Origin: Cyanobium sp. NIES-981
GTDB taxonomy: Bacteria; Cyanobacteriota; Cyanobacteriia; PCC-6307; Cyanobiaceae
Assembly: GCA_945907085.1 (NCBI GenBank)
Contig: CAMDSS010000092.1
Location: 1 to 7,389, forward strand
Direction of reading: 5' to 3'
Length of the DNA: 7,389 nt
A model generated the notes under the pieces. The model was not told the origin of the DNA, made no database searches, and saw only the letters and a list, made by a program, of their open reading frames with translations. Below, piece after piece: positions 1 through 6,855 of this stretch (positions are counted from its first letter, which is position 1; every line of letters begins with the position of its first letter). Position numbers and translations under genes: made by a program.

Positions 1-980
1 GCCACGGCACCGAACACCACGGTTTGGGCATTGGCCTTGGTGGCGAGGGTGACCAGCAGGCAGCCGGTGATCACAAAGCCGAGGCCCGCCAGGGTGAGCC
101 GCCATTCGCCAAAGCGTTTGACCAGGGGGCCAATCAGGGCGCCCTGCACAACGGTGGCCACCACCCCCACCACCAAAAAGGCACTGGCGGCCAGGCCTGG
201 ACCCCAGTCGAAGACTTGTTTGAAATAGAGCACCAGCACGGCGGTGAAGCCGTTGAAGGCCATAAAGAAGAGGAAAAACGCCAGGCAGAGCCGCCGTACC
301 TGGGGGTTGGAGAACACCTTGGCCAGTTGGCTTAAGGGCTGCAGTTCCCGCTTGCGGGGCAGGCTGATGCGGGCCTCGATCGGATGGGTTTCGGGCAGGA
401 GCACCAGCACCAGCACCAGGTTGATGGCGGCGATTGCTGCCGCCACGACCAGGGGCAGGGTCACATTGATGCTGCCCAGCAGGCCGCCCAGGGCTGGCCC
501 CAGGATGAAGCCCAGGCCAAAGGCCACGCCAATGAGGCCAAAGGCTTTGGCCCGCTTTTCCGGTGGTGAGATATCGGCCAGTACGGCCCCGGCGGTGGCG
601 GCGGTGCCACCGCTCATGCCATCGATCAACCGCGCCGTAAACAGGAGTGCCAGGGGAATCGTGCTCCCTGCGGCCCAGGGGATCGCTTGCCAGTCGATCG
701 CCACGGTGATCGCAAACAGGCTCAGGCCCAGCAACGATCCCGCCACGCACCAGGTGATCACCGGCTTGCGGCCGTAGCGATCACTGAGGGCGCCAATCAG
801 CGGGGTGAAGGCAAATTGGGCGATGGCGTAGCTGCCGGCCAGGAGCCCCAGGGTGCGTCCGTTGCTGGTGAAGCTCGCCAGCAGAAAGGGCAGCAGCGGG
901 AAGACGATGCTCTCCCCGAGCCGGTCGTTGAGCAGGGTGAGAAAGGCGCACAGGTAGGTGGAGGGGCGCGGGGTGCTCAA
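1..980 (-). CDS. MFS transporter, DHA1/TetA-like drug:H+ antiporter type (partial, C-terminus off the left edge)
   Basis: Minus-strand frame open from 980 to the window edge, about 326 codons of a family usually near 400 residues, so some 10 of 12 membrane helices are visible. The motif GALSDRYGRKPV at residues 63-74 is the classic MFS motif A between helices 2 and 3. The stretch GLGFILGPALGG ending near residue 166 is the antiporter-type motif C of helix 5. A second block after a hydrophilic loop carries the C-terminal six-helix half. Together these indicate a proton-coupled inner-membrane exporter of the DHA1 (TetA-like) kind; the substrate cannot be read from sequence. The start is taken as TTG at 980-978 because no ATG or GTG lies between it and the upstream in-frame region, and AGGTGAG sits about 6 bases before it. 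TTG overlaps the TGA stop of the preceding gene (TTGA), suggesting translational coupling with the small exported protein. Confidence 0.88.
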   Translation of the reverse strand, partial: MSTPRPSTYLCAFLTLLNDRLGESIVFPLLPFLLASFTSNGRTLGLLAGSYAIAQFAFTPLIGALSDRYGRKPVITWCVAGSLLGLSLFAITVAIDWQAIPWAAGSTIPLALLFTARLIDGMSGGTAATAGAVLADISPPEKRAKAFGLIGVAFGLGFILGPALGGLLGSINVTLPLVVAAAIAAINLVLVLVLLPETHPIEARISLPRKRELQPLSQLAKVFSNPQVRRLCLAFFLFFMAFNGFTAVLVLYFKQVFDWGPGLAASAFLVVGVVATVVQGALIGPLVKRFGEWRLTLAGLGFVITGCLLVTLATKANAQTVVFGAV

Positions 981-1465
981 GGTGCGCTCACCTGGGGGCA
1001 GGGGTTGGGGCCAAACATGCCGGTGAGTTTTTGGGTGCCCATGGCATAGATCTGCTGGGCTTGGCTGGGATTGCTGCTGGCGCCCTGGAGCTTGGCCGCA
1101 AATTGCTGGCAGGCCTGTTGCTGCTCTGGGTTGGCTGGGGCAGCGGTCACGGGAGTGGTGGCTGGAACAACTCCGGGGGCCGCTGTAGGGGCAGCAGCTG
1201 TGGGTGCCGGGATATCGGTGCAGGGGTTTTCACCAAACGTCTCCACCAGCTTCAGCACACCCTGTTGGTACACATATTGGGCTTGTTGGGGGTTTCCACT
1301 AACGGCCTGCAGCTTGCCCGCAAACTGTTGGCAGGCCTGGCGTTCCTGATAGCGGCGGACCAGGGGGCCGGCTTGGGCTTGGGGGATTTCCAGGGCGCTG
1401 GCGAGAACAAGCGCTAAGAGTGCAGGCGATCCGAGCCTGCCCGGGATGGTTGTGCGGATGGCCAT
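977..1465 (-). CDS. Small exported protein with two copies of a two-cysteine module
   Basis: A 162-residue protein I do not recognise. It begins with a basic start and a hydrophobic core (residues about 14-25), followed by an AQA motif at 30-32, which looks like a Sec signal peptide cleaved before Gly33. There is no lipobox cysteine, so a soluble periplasmic or thylakoid-lumen location is likely. The mature part consists of two 39-residue modules, residues 44-82 and 118-156, with 24 of 39 identical positions by my hand alignment. An Ala/Pro/Thr-rich linker (about 86-112) joins them. Each module starts ACQQFA and ends NPC, giving Cys45, Cys82, Cys119 and Cys156, probably disulfides within modules. 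The gene lies 24 bp after the TrpD2-like gene and its stop overlaps the MFS start, so it is probably the middle gene of a transcript. Function unknown; reading frame support is good because of the repeats and signal peptide. Confidence 0.82.
   Translation of the reverse strand: MAIRTTIPGRLGSPALLALVLASALEIPQAQAGPLVRRYQERQACQQFAGKLQAVSGNPQQAQYVYQQGVLKLVETFGENPCTDIPAPTAAAPTAAPGVVPATTPVTAAPANPEQQQACQQFAAKLQGASSNPSQAQQIYAMGTQKLTGMFGPNPCPQVSAP
998..1114 (-). repeat. Second copy of the 39-residue two-cysteine module
   Basis: Codes for residues 118-156 of the small exported protein, beginning ACQQFAAKLQ and ending PNPC. It is the C-terminal partner of the copy at 1220-1336 and lies only six residues before the stop. 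Confidence 0.8.
1220..1336 (-). repeat. First copy of the 39-residue two-cysteine module
   Basis: Codes for residues 44-82 of the small exported protein, beginning ACQQFAGKLQ and ending ENPC. It pairs with the second copy at 998-1114. Twenty-four of 39 residues match, including both cysteines, the NPxxAQ segment and the FGxNPC end. This is a protein-level intragenic duplication; the DNA copies have diverged. Confidence 0.8.
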
Positions 1466-1489
1466 CGTTATGTCTCAAGTTCTCTCACG

Positions 1490-2596
1490 TTATGGGCTGC
1501 TGCCAGCCATCGTCTGCCGCAGGGCTTCACAACGGCCGTTCCTTAAGAGGTCTTCAGCCTTGCCCAGACCAGCTGCCAAGGACGGGCTGCTCCCTTGGCG
1601 CCAGAGGTAGAAGCCGGCGTTCCAGATCAGGCCTTTGGCCAGGGGCCCTTCGCACCGCAGGGCCGCCAAAGCGTCTTCCCGCCATTGGGCCAGGGTGCCC
1701 AGGGCGCTTTCAGGTGCGCGCAGGTCGTAATCCCTTGCTTGGAGCAGGAGTCGCTCGGGTTCCGTCGATGGGGTGCGCCAATGGCCGGCTACGGCCACCC
1801 GGCTTGTCGGCAGGTCGACCCCGCCTTCCAAGCCTTTGACCGTTAGGCCTTCGTCTTGTCCAAGCAATCGCCATGTGGCTCCAGCCAGTTCTTCGGTGGG
1901 GGCATGCACAAAGCCGCTCACCTGAAGGGCTGACGAGAGGTAGCAACTCCACAACAATTCCAAGGTGGCAATGGGCGGGCGTTTGCCGATTTGCTCACGG
2001 ATCGGCACCAGCTGTTCGGCCGCTGGGAAATGCTGCGGTTGGTGCAGCAGCGCCAGACCGTGGCATTGGAAATGGCGGGCCATGGCGGGCCAATCCAGTT
2101 GGGCGATCGGTAGATCCAGAGCCGCCAAGAGCTCTGCGTTGGTGGTGCCGTATTTCACGGGCATGGGAGCCCCGCCCTGCAGCACCACCCCCAGGCCCGC
2201 GCTTACCAAAACAAGGGCCGTGAGGGGGAGGAGCGGTGCGTCGCGGCAGCGTCCATCGAAGGGCACGCCAAAGCTCACCACGCCGCGCTCCACTGCGGGC
2301 AGGGTGGGCCCCATTTGGTGATAGGCCTCGAGCATCCCAGCCATTTCCTCAGGCCGGGGCCGCCGCAGGCGATGGGCAATCAGGAAAGCCCCCGCCTGGG
2401 CAGGGCTGGCCTGGCCAGCCAGGATGCGCTCGATCGCCTCGCGGGCCTCAGCTTGCGTCAGACCCGTGCTGGTGCGTTCCCCGCTGCCGAGCTTGCCAAT
2501 CAGTTCGCGAAAGCGGCAAAACCCTGCACCTAGCTCTTCAGCCCTCTGGTGGCGACGCTGGCCGATCGGCTGCTGGTGATCGTGGGGCGGCAGCAT
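1490..2596 (-). CDS. Anthranilate phosphoribosyltransferase-like (TrpD2/glycosyltransferase family 3 fold) protein
   Basis: A 368-residue protein with the overall plan of anthranilate phosphoribosyltransferase. It has an N-terminal helical domain (RELIGKLGSGERTS at 30-43, QAGAFLIAHRLR at 67-78), a central nucleotide-type domain, and GQDEGLTVKGLEGGVDLP at 246-263, the equivalent of the conserved Asp-Glu region. The canonical PRPP loop GTGGD is replaced by FDGRCRDAP (113-121) and the KHGNR segment by LQGGAPMPVKYGTT (139-152). It is therefore unlikely to be the tryptophan-pathway TrpD and is closer to TrpD2/YbiB-like paralogues, of which the E. coli member has been reported to bind nucleic acid. 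Its divergent neighbours make siroheme, so a role linked to nitrite assimilation is a guess from context. The ATG at 2596 is preferred because it leaves 43 bp to the divergent gene; an in-frame ATG at 2641 would add 15 residues and overlap that gene's start. Enzyme activity is uncertain. Confidence 0.82.
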   Translation of the reverse strand: MLPPHDHQQPIGQRRHQRAEELGAGFCRFRELIGKLGSGERTSTGLTQAEAREAIERILAGQASPAQAGAFLIAHRLRRPRPEEMAGMLEAYHQMGPTLPAVERGVVSFGVPFDGRCRDAPLLPLTALVLVSAGLGVVLQGGAPMPVKYGTTNAELLAALDLPIAQLDWPAMARHFQCHGLALLHQPQHFPAAEQLVPIREQIGKRPPIATLELLWSCYLSSALQVSGFVHAPTEELAGATWRLLGQDEGLTVKGLEGGVDLPTSRVAVAGHWRTPSTEPERLLLQARDYDLRAPESALGTLAQWREDALAALRCEGPLAKGLIWNAGFYLWRQGSSPSLAAGLGKAEDLLRNGRCEALRQTMAGSSP

Positions 2597-2639
2597 GGGG
2601 GAACGGTTTCGCGGTGTAACCCTGGCAGTTGAGCGCCCC
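2597..2639. promoter_or_regulatory. Short divergent intergenic region between the TrpD2-like and CbiX-like genes
   Basis: Only 43 bp separate the two preferred start codons, and any promoter for either direction must lie here or inside the opposite gene. I see no convincing -35/-10 pair. GTA at 2616-2618 resembles half an NtcA site, but the second half is AGT rather than TAC. Each end is a CATG palindrome (2594-2597 and 2639-2642), so each carries an ATG on both strands and start choice is ambiguous on both sides. Confidence 0.35.
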
Positions 2640-3257
2640 ATGGCAACCCCACTTGTTTTGGTGGTGCATGGCCGCGCCGGTGGGTTGGTGCCTAGGGCCT
2701 TGCGGGAGTTGGCGGATGACCTGCAGGTTCGCCGCCAGGCGCCGGTGGTGCTTCAAGCCCTCACGGCGCCGTGCCTTCCAGCACCGGACAGCCTGGGACG
2801 TGGTTTGCGCACCTTGGTGCCCTTAATGCTGCTGCCTGGCGGCCACGTGCGGGTTGACTTGCCTGCCATCGCAGCCCATTGGCGCAGCTGTGGGCCCGTC
2901 CGGCGGGTTCCTTTTGTGGGGGCTTGGCCGTCTTGGCAACGGGTGCTGGCAGCAGAGCTGGCAGGGGGCCCCGATCCCCTTCTGTTGCACCACCCGCTTC
3001 ACGGTGCTTTGGCCCAGCGCTATTTGGACTTTTTGGCGACCCAAACCGGCAGCCGCTTGGTGCCCGCTCCATACAGTGATGTCCCTGGCACGACGGCTCT
3101 GACGGCGCTCAACCTGGCCAACCGCGGACCTGTGCTGCCTTTGGCCCTTGCTGCCAATCGCTTGACCGACAGCCTGGGCTCCTTGGTTGGACCGCCCTTG
3201 ATTGAGAGGAAGCGCTTTGCAGCGGTGTTGATGGAGCAGTTGGAGGCCCTGCCATGA
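2640..3257 (+). CDS. CbiX/SirB-type sirohydrochlorin chelatase-like protein
   Basis: A 205-residue protein resembling the CbiX/SirB chelatases that insert Fe2+ (siroheme) or Co2+ (cobalamin) into sirohydrochlorin. The N-terminal half fits the family: a beta strand ending in VVHG with His10, then LVPLMLLPGGHVRVDLP with His69. These two histidines correspond to the metal-binding pair of the active site. The C-terminal half (about 90-205) looks like a worn second chelatase lobe: LLLHHPLHGA near 124-133 and the GPVLPLALAANRLTDS segment resemble the fold without the full motif. The length is between single-lobe CbiX-S (about 120-140) and typical two-lobe forms (about 260-300). Start: the ATG at 2640 directly precedes the first strand; an upstream in-frame ATG at 2595 adds 15 unconserved residues. 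Its TGA stop overlaps the cobA start (ATGA), so the two are co-translated. Metal choice cannot be read; the cobA context favours siroheme. Confidence 0.78.
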   Translation: MATPLVLVVHGRAGGLVPRALRELADDLQVRRQAPVVLQALTAPCLPAPDSLGRGLRTLVPLMLLPGGHVRVDLPAIAAHWRSCGPVRRVPFVGAWPSWQRVLAAELAGGPDPLLLHHPLHGALAQRYLDFLATQTGSRLVPAPYSDVPGTTALTALNLANRGPVLPLALAANRLTDSLGSLVGPPLIERKRFAAVLMEQLEALP

Positions 3258-4075
3258 CGGCCACTGACGCCGCGATGGCCAACCCTTCGGGCCTGGAGAT
3301 CCCATTGGGCAAGGTGTATTTGGTGGGGGCTGGCCCTGGTGATCCCGAGCTGCTCACCCTGAAGGCCCATCGCCTGCTGCAGCAGTGCGATGCCCTCGTC
3401 TACGACTCCCTTGTGCCCCAGCAGCTGCTGGATCTGGTGGGTGAGGGCTGCGAACTCCATTTTGTGGGCAAGCGCCGGGGCCACCATTCGGTGCCCCAGC
3501 CCAGCACCAATGCGGTGTTGGTGGAGCTCGCCAGGCGCCACGAGTGCATCGTGCGACTCAAAGGGGGTGATCCCTTTTTGTTTGGTCGCGGCGGCGAAGA
3601 AGCTGCCCATCTGGCCCGCCATGGGGTGAAGGCGGAGGTGGTGCCCGGGGTGACGGCCGGCATCGCCGCTCCCGCCTATGTGGGCATCCCCGTGACCCAC
3701 CGCAAGGCCGGATCGAGCGTCACCTTTGTGACCGGCCACGAGGAAATCGACAAGGCTCGCCCCGGGGTGGATTGGCGGGGCCTGGCCCAAAGCAGCGACG
3801 GACTCGTTATCTATATGGGCCTGCACAATTTGCGGCGCATCGCCGAAGAGTTGGTGGCTGGGGGCCTGTCTGGGGCGACGCCGGCGGCAGTGATTCAGCA
3901 GGGCACGGTGAAGGGCCAGCGCCATCTGGTGTGTGCCCTCGGAGAGCTCGCCGATCGGGCTGAAGCGGAGGCCTTCGCGTCTCCCTCGATCGTGGTGGTG
4001 GGCCAGATGGTGGCGGAGCGGGTTGAGGGGGTGGCACCGGAGCCCGCCGATGTGGAGATGCCCATTCCCTTTTGA
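3254..4075 (+). CDS. cobA: Uroporphyrinogen-III C-methyltransferase (SUMT)
   Basis: Methylates C2 and C7 of uroporphyrinogen III with two S-adenosylmethionine molecules to give precorrin-2, the branch point to siroheme and cobalamin, in the cytoplasm. At 273 residues it has the length of a stand-alone SUMT, with no Met8-like dehydrogenase domain fused. Motifs are intact: GAGPGDPELLTLKA (25-38), the ALVYD strand (47-51), GKRRGHHSVPQ (72-82), VRLKGGDPFLFGRGGEE (100-116), VPGVTAG (130-136), PVTHR (146-150), VTGHE (159-163) and IYMGL (186-190). These cover the SAM-binding and tetrapyrrole-binding loops of the tetrapyrrole methylase fold. The ATG at 3254 overlaps the preceding TGA stop by four bases. 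ATG at 3275 is also in frame and would remove seven residues of the unconserved N-terminus. Identification is secure; whether it mainly feeds NirA/sulfite reductase or B12 is inferred from the chelatase neighbour. Confidence 0.97.
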   Translation: MTATDAAMANPSGLEIPLGKVYLVGAGPGDPELLTLKAHRLLQQCDALVYDSLVPQQLLDLVGEGCELHFVGKRRGHHSVPQPSTNAVLVELARRHECIVRLKGGDPFLFGRGGEEAAHLARHGVKAEVVPGVTAGIAAPAYVGIPVTHRKAGSSVTFVTGHEEIDKARPGVDWRGLAQSSDGLVIYMGLHNLRRIAEELVAGGLSGATPAAVIQQGTVKGQRHLVCALGELADRAEAEAFASPSIVVVGQMVAERVEGVAPEPADVEMPIPF

Positions 4076-4245
4076 TCGAGTCCGCGGTGCCTGTCCAAAG
4101 CGGTATCGGTGGGGCACGCAATCTGCAGGTCAATCGCTGAACTGGTCTGCGTATCCGGGTGTTTCGTAGCTCTCGCAACGCTTTTTGCCCCGGCGGCTCG
4201 GTTCACTGGAGTCACTACCCGGGCGTCTTGCTTGCGCCAGTTCCC
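4076..4245. other. Gap between cobA and the cupin gene
   Basis: A 170 bp stretch with no gene I can support. A GTG at 4159 opens the cupin frame 29 codons earlier, but that extension is poor in family-like sequence. No clear terminator after cobA and no convincing promoter were found. The short inverted pair GCAA/TTGC around 4181-4194 is too weak to call. The gap is long enough to hold a separate promoter for the cupin gene. Confidence 0.4.
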
Positions 4246-4764
4246 ATGTCGTCTTCCGCCTCCGGGGCCGCCATCGGCCGTTCGCCGATGTTTGAGCTCA
4301 TTCCCTACGAGAAGTTTCGCGATACCCCCGCCGTTCGCTTCTTCGACATCACGGTTGCGGAATCCAATGCCCGGGATCTGGTGATCCACTCAGGTCCAGC
4401 CATCAGTCCGCCGGATGAGGAGAAGACCGGTGCTTGGCAGTTCTATTTGCACCCCCACCAGGAAGACAACCTGCTGGCCCTTGGGGGTGGTCGCACCTTT
4501 TATCTGGTCAATTTGGACTGGAATTACCCGTATCACATTGTTCGCCTCGAAACCGGAGGCGATATCCTGCGCATCCCTCCTGGCACCTTCCACCGGTCGG
4601 TGTCTGACCCCGACGGCTCCGTGGTGCTCAACCAGGCCGTGCGCGATCCCGGGGCGAGTGTGGTGCGGGAATTTCGCGTCTACAACAGCCGCCGGATTCC
4701 CCGGCTGTTTGCCACCACCTTCAAGACCGCGCCCTTGCCCAAGCTGCATGGGGTGAGCTGGTAG
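4246..4764 (+). CDS. Single-domain cupin protein of unknown function
   Basis: A 172-residue protein with one cupin beta-barrel. Cupin motif 1 appears as LHPHQEDNLLALGGG (68-82), giving candidate metal ligands His69 and His71. The Glu normally 4-5 residues after the second His is replaced by Asn/Leu, although Glu73 lies two residues after it. Motif 2 is clear: GDILRIPPGTFHRS (105-118), matching G(X)5PXG(X)2H with His116 as the further ligand. A metal-binding barrel is therefore plausible, but substrate and reaction cannot be assigned. The C-terminal tail (about 145-172) is basic and hydrophobic. The start is uncertain: ATG at 4246 is used, while ATG at 4288 (MFELIPYEKF) would drop a Ser/Ala-rich leader and may be the real one. 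It lies 170 bp after cobA on the same strand; a functional link to siroheme synthesis is not shown. Its TAG stop abuts the stop of the convergent DUF2126 gene. Confidence 0.8.
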   Translation: MSSSASGAAIGRSPMFELIPYEKFRDTPAVRFFDITVAESNARDLVIHSGPAISPPDEEKTGAWQFYLHPHQEDNLLALGGGRTFYLVNLDWNYPYHIVRLETGGDILRIPPGTFHRSVSDPDGSVVLNQAVRDPGASVVREFRVYNSRRIPRLFATTFKTAPLPKLHGVSW

Positions 4765-6849
4765 CTAGCCCAGCCGCAAATCCACGGTGCAGGCCCCTGG
4801 GCGCGCCCCGCGCCAGGGACTGGGCTCTGGAGAGTTGGGGCTGGTGGGATCGCTGGTCGTCGCCGAGGGCTGCAAAGCCTGGCTCTCAAATCCTGTGGCT
4901 TCGTTGGGCAGGGTCCATTGGGTGATGGCCTGGCCCTGGTGGCGATCGATCAGCTGGAGATCCAGGGGAATGTGGTTGGCGATGCAGGGGTGGAGGCAGG
5001 GATAGAGGGCTTCCTGGCGGTAGCGCACGGCTACCGGCTGGTGATCATCCAGCGCTAAGGGCCGGCCATTGAGCAGGAAGCCATAGCGCTTTCGGAAGGC
5101 CCCAGTGCTGATCACCTCAAAGCGCCGCAGGGAGCTATCCACAAAGCGGCTGGTGCTGCCGCCTTCCACGGGGGTGTCGCACAGCAGCGGCCAGGGTTCA
5201 AGGGCGCGGCGAAGCTCCAGGGTTGCCGTTGGGTCGTTTGGATCGCTCCAGCCGAGCAGTGTTGGAAAGCGCCACTCCCAGATGGCCTGGAAGGTCGAGC
5301 GCTCCAGCGGATAGCCGGCCTGCTCGAGCTCATCGAGCACCTGGCCTAAATCGAGCCACAACTGGCTGGGCAGGAGCCATTGGTCGTGCAATGTCATACC
5401 CCAGGGTTTGAGGGCAGGGGGCCTGTTGCTTGGATCCAGCAGGTGCACCGCCAGGGCCCGCCAGAGCAGGGCCACGGCGGAGGCCCACTGGTGCTTCGGG
5501 AAGGTTTCCAGGGCCCGAAATTCGATCAGCCCCTGGCAGCCGGCTGCCCAGGCCGGGTTCCAGAACTTGTCGAGGCTGATCTCACTGCGGTGGGTGTTGC
5601 CGCTTTTGTCGGCATGGAGATGGCGCAGGGTTTCGCTGATGGCGATGCGTTGATCGCCGGCGGGCAAGCCTTCGAGCACGCCATGGGCCAGCTCCAAATC
5701 CAGCCAAGCGGCACTGCCCTCATCGGGCCGGGGTGCCTGGGAGGCGGGTCCTACGGAGTTGCCAGAAAACAGGTAGGCCAGGCTTGGGTGGTGCTGCCAG
5801 TAGCGCAGGATCCCCACAAGCCAGGCCGGCCGGCCGAAGAAGGGGTTCTCCTCCAGGCTGGGACCGCCCCAGAGCAGGTGGTTGCCGCCGCCGCTGCCCT
5901 CGGTGCGCTCCCCCTGTTGCTTCCAGGAGCGCAGGCCCACGGCCTCGCCCGCTTCTTCCAAGGCCCGCATCCAGCCGGCGTAGTCGGCCCAGCTGTGGCA
6001 CACAGGCAGGTTCACTTCCAGTACGCCGGGGTCGGCGGTGAGCCCCAGCACCTGCCATGCCCCATCGGTATCAAGGGGCAGTACCCCACTGAGCTCTGGC
6101 TGGCTCCAGGCCGCTGAAACTTGGGCAATCACGCCCAGCAGGCTTTCCAGGGGTTGGCGGGCCAGGGGTGGCAGGAACAGGCTCCAGTCCTGCGGCCCCA
6201 CCTCCAATGTGAGCACCTGCCGCAGCACCCCCTCGGGGAAGTGGGCCAGGGGCAGGCGCAAACCGGCGGGCCCAGGGGCGCCGATGAGCTCCTGCAAGGG
6301 TTCCGCCAGGGGCCAGGCCGCCGCCTGCCAGCCCAGGGGGTGGCTGGAACTGGCTTCGTCGTGGTGGCAGAGCGGTGCGGCCCAAACCTGGCGATCTGGA
6401 TCGAGGGGATCGCGCAGGGGCAAGGGCTGGAGCAGGCAGCCCAAGCCCTCGCCAATGGCGGCCAGCAGGTCCGGAGCTTCCCCGGCAGTGGGGGCGCGTC
6501 GGGCCGCTGGGCCCTGGGGGGTTGAATTGTGCTGGGGCCAGTGCACGATGGGGGTTCCATCGGTTCCGGTGATCAGCCGCAGGGCCCAGCGGGGATTGAC
6601 TTCGCCGTCGTAGCGCTTGCCTGGGCAATAGATCAGGGTGCTGCCGGGCCAGACCCTTTGCTCCAGCTCCCGGCCAAGGGCTTTGGCATAGCGCAATTTG
6701 GTGGGGCCATCGGCCGCCACGCTCCACTCGGCCCCCTCTGGTTCCACGGGCACGTAGGTGGGTTCTCCGCCAAAGGTGAGGCGGATGCCGGCCTCATGAA
6801 GCCGTTGCTCCAGCAGGGCGGCGGTGGCTTGGTTGATGGAGCTGGGCAT
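4765..6849 (-). CDS. DUF2126 putative amidoligase (stand-alone form of the transglutaminase-associated domain)
   Basis: A 694-residue protein matching the DUF2126 family, which is usually the C-terminal part of a larger transglutaminase-like protein. The family is described as a putative amidoligase with a glutamine-synthetase-like fold; no biochemical role is settled to my knowledge. Visible family segments: LTFGGEPTY (24-32), GPTKLRYAK (48-56), GKRYDGE near 77, GSGGGNHLLWGG near 317, YWQHHPSLAYLFSG and GPASQAPRPDE at about 350-377, and HADKSGNTHRSE with LIEFRALE at about 410-450. The Glu, His and Asn residues in these segments are plausible metal or ATP ligands. The ATG at 6849 lies exactly where the domain normally begins, six bases after the transglutaminase stop and in the same frame as that gene. 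The pair is almost certainly one transcript. No signal peptide or membrane segment is seen, so action in the cytoplasm is expected. Confidence 0.9.
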   Translation of the reverse strand: MPSSINQATAALLEQRLHEAGIRLTFGGEPTYVPVEPEGAEWSVAADGPTKLRYAKALGRELEQRVWPGSTLIYCPGKRYDGEVNPRWALRLITGTDGTPIVHWPQHNSTPQGPAARRAPTAGEAPDLLAAIGEGLGCLLQPLPLRDPLDPDRQVWAAPLCHHDEASSSHPLGWQAAAWPLAEPLQELIGAPGPAGLRLPLAHFPEGVLRQVLTLEVGPQDWSLFLPPLARQPLESLLGVIAQVSAAWSQPELSGVLPLDTDGAWQVLGLTADPGVLEVNLPVCHSWADYAGWMRALEEAGEAVGLRSWKQQGERTEGSGGGNHLLWGGPSLEENPFFGRPAWLVGILRYWQHHPSLAYLFSGNSVGPASQAPRPDEGSAAWLDLELAHGVLEGLPAGDQRIAISETLRHLHADKSGNTHRSEISLDKFWNPAWAAGCQGLIEFRALETFPKHQWASAVALLWRALAVHLLDPSNRPPALKPWGMTLHDQWLLPSQLWLDLGQVLDELEQAGYPLERSTFQAIWEWRFPTLLGWSDPNDPTATLELRRALEPWPLLCDTPVEGGSTSRFVDSSLRRFEVISTGAFRKRYGFLLNGRPLALDDHQPVAVRYRQEALYPCLHPCIANHIPLDLQLIDRHQGQAITQWTLPNEATGFESQALQPSATTSDPTSPNSPEPSPWRGARPGACTVDLRLG

Positions 6850-6855
6850 GGTTGG

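Noticed and set aside
244..777. Plus-strand frame of 177 codons inside the MFS gene
   Set aside because: The minus strand encodes intact MFS motifs here; the plus product is an Arg/Ala/Pro-rich shadow.
2616..2629. Possible NtcA site (GTAN8TAC) upstream of the chelatase gene
   Set aside because: Only the GTA half fits; the other half is AGT, and no suitably placed -10 box was seen.
3020..4117. Long minus-strand frame of 365 codons opposite the chelatase and cobA genes
   Set aside because: It is longer than cobA itself, but the plus strand shows complete SUMT motifs, and this frame gives a His/Arg/Gln-rich low-complexity product typical of high-GC antisense frames.
4155..4197. Possible hairpin terminator after cobA (CCGGG with CCCGG)
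   Set aside because: The stem is about five pairs with a loop of roughly 30 bases and no following T tract.
4159..4245. GTG-initiated N-terminal extension of the cupin gene
   Set aside because: The added 29 residues have no cupin-like or signal-peptide character, and two ATG codons lie closer to the conserved region.
5380..6117. Plus-strand frame of 245 codons inside the DUF2126 gene
   Set aside because: It lies opposite conserved DUF2126 segments and has Gly/Ala/Pro-rich composition with no family features.
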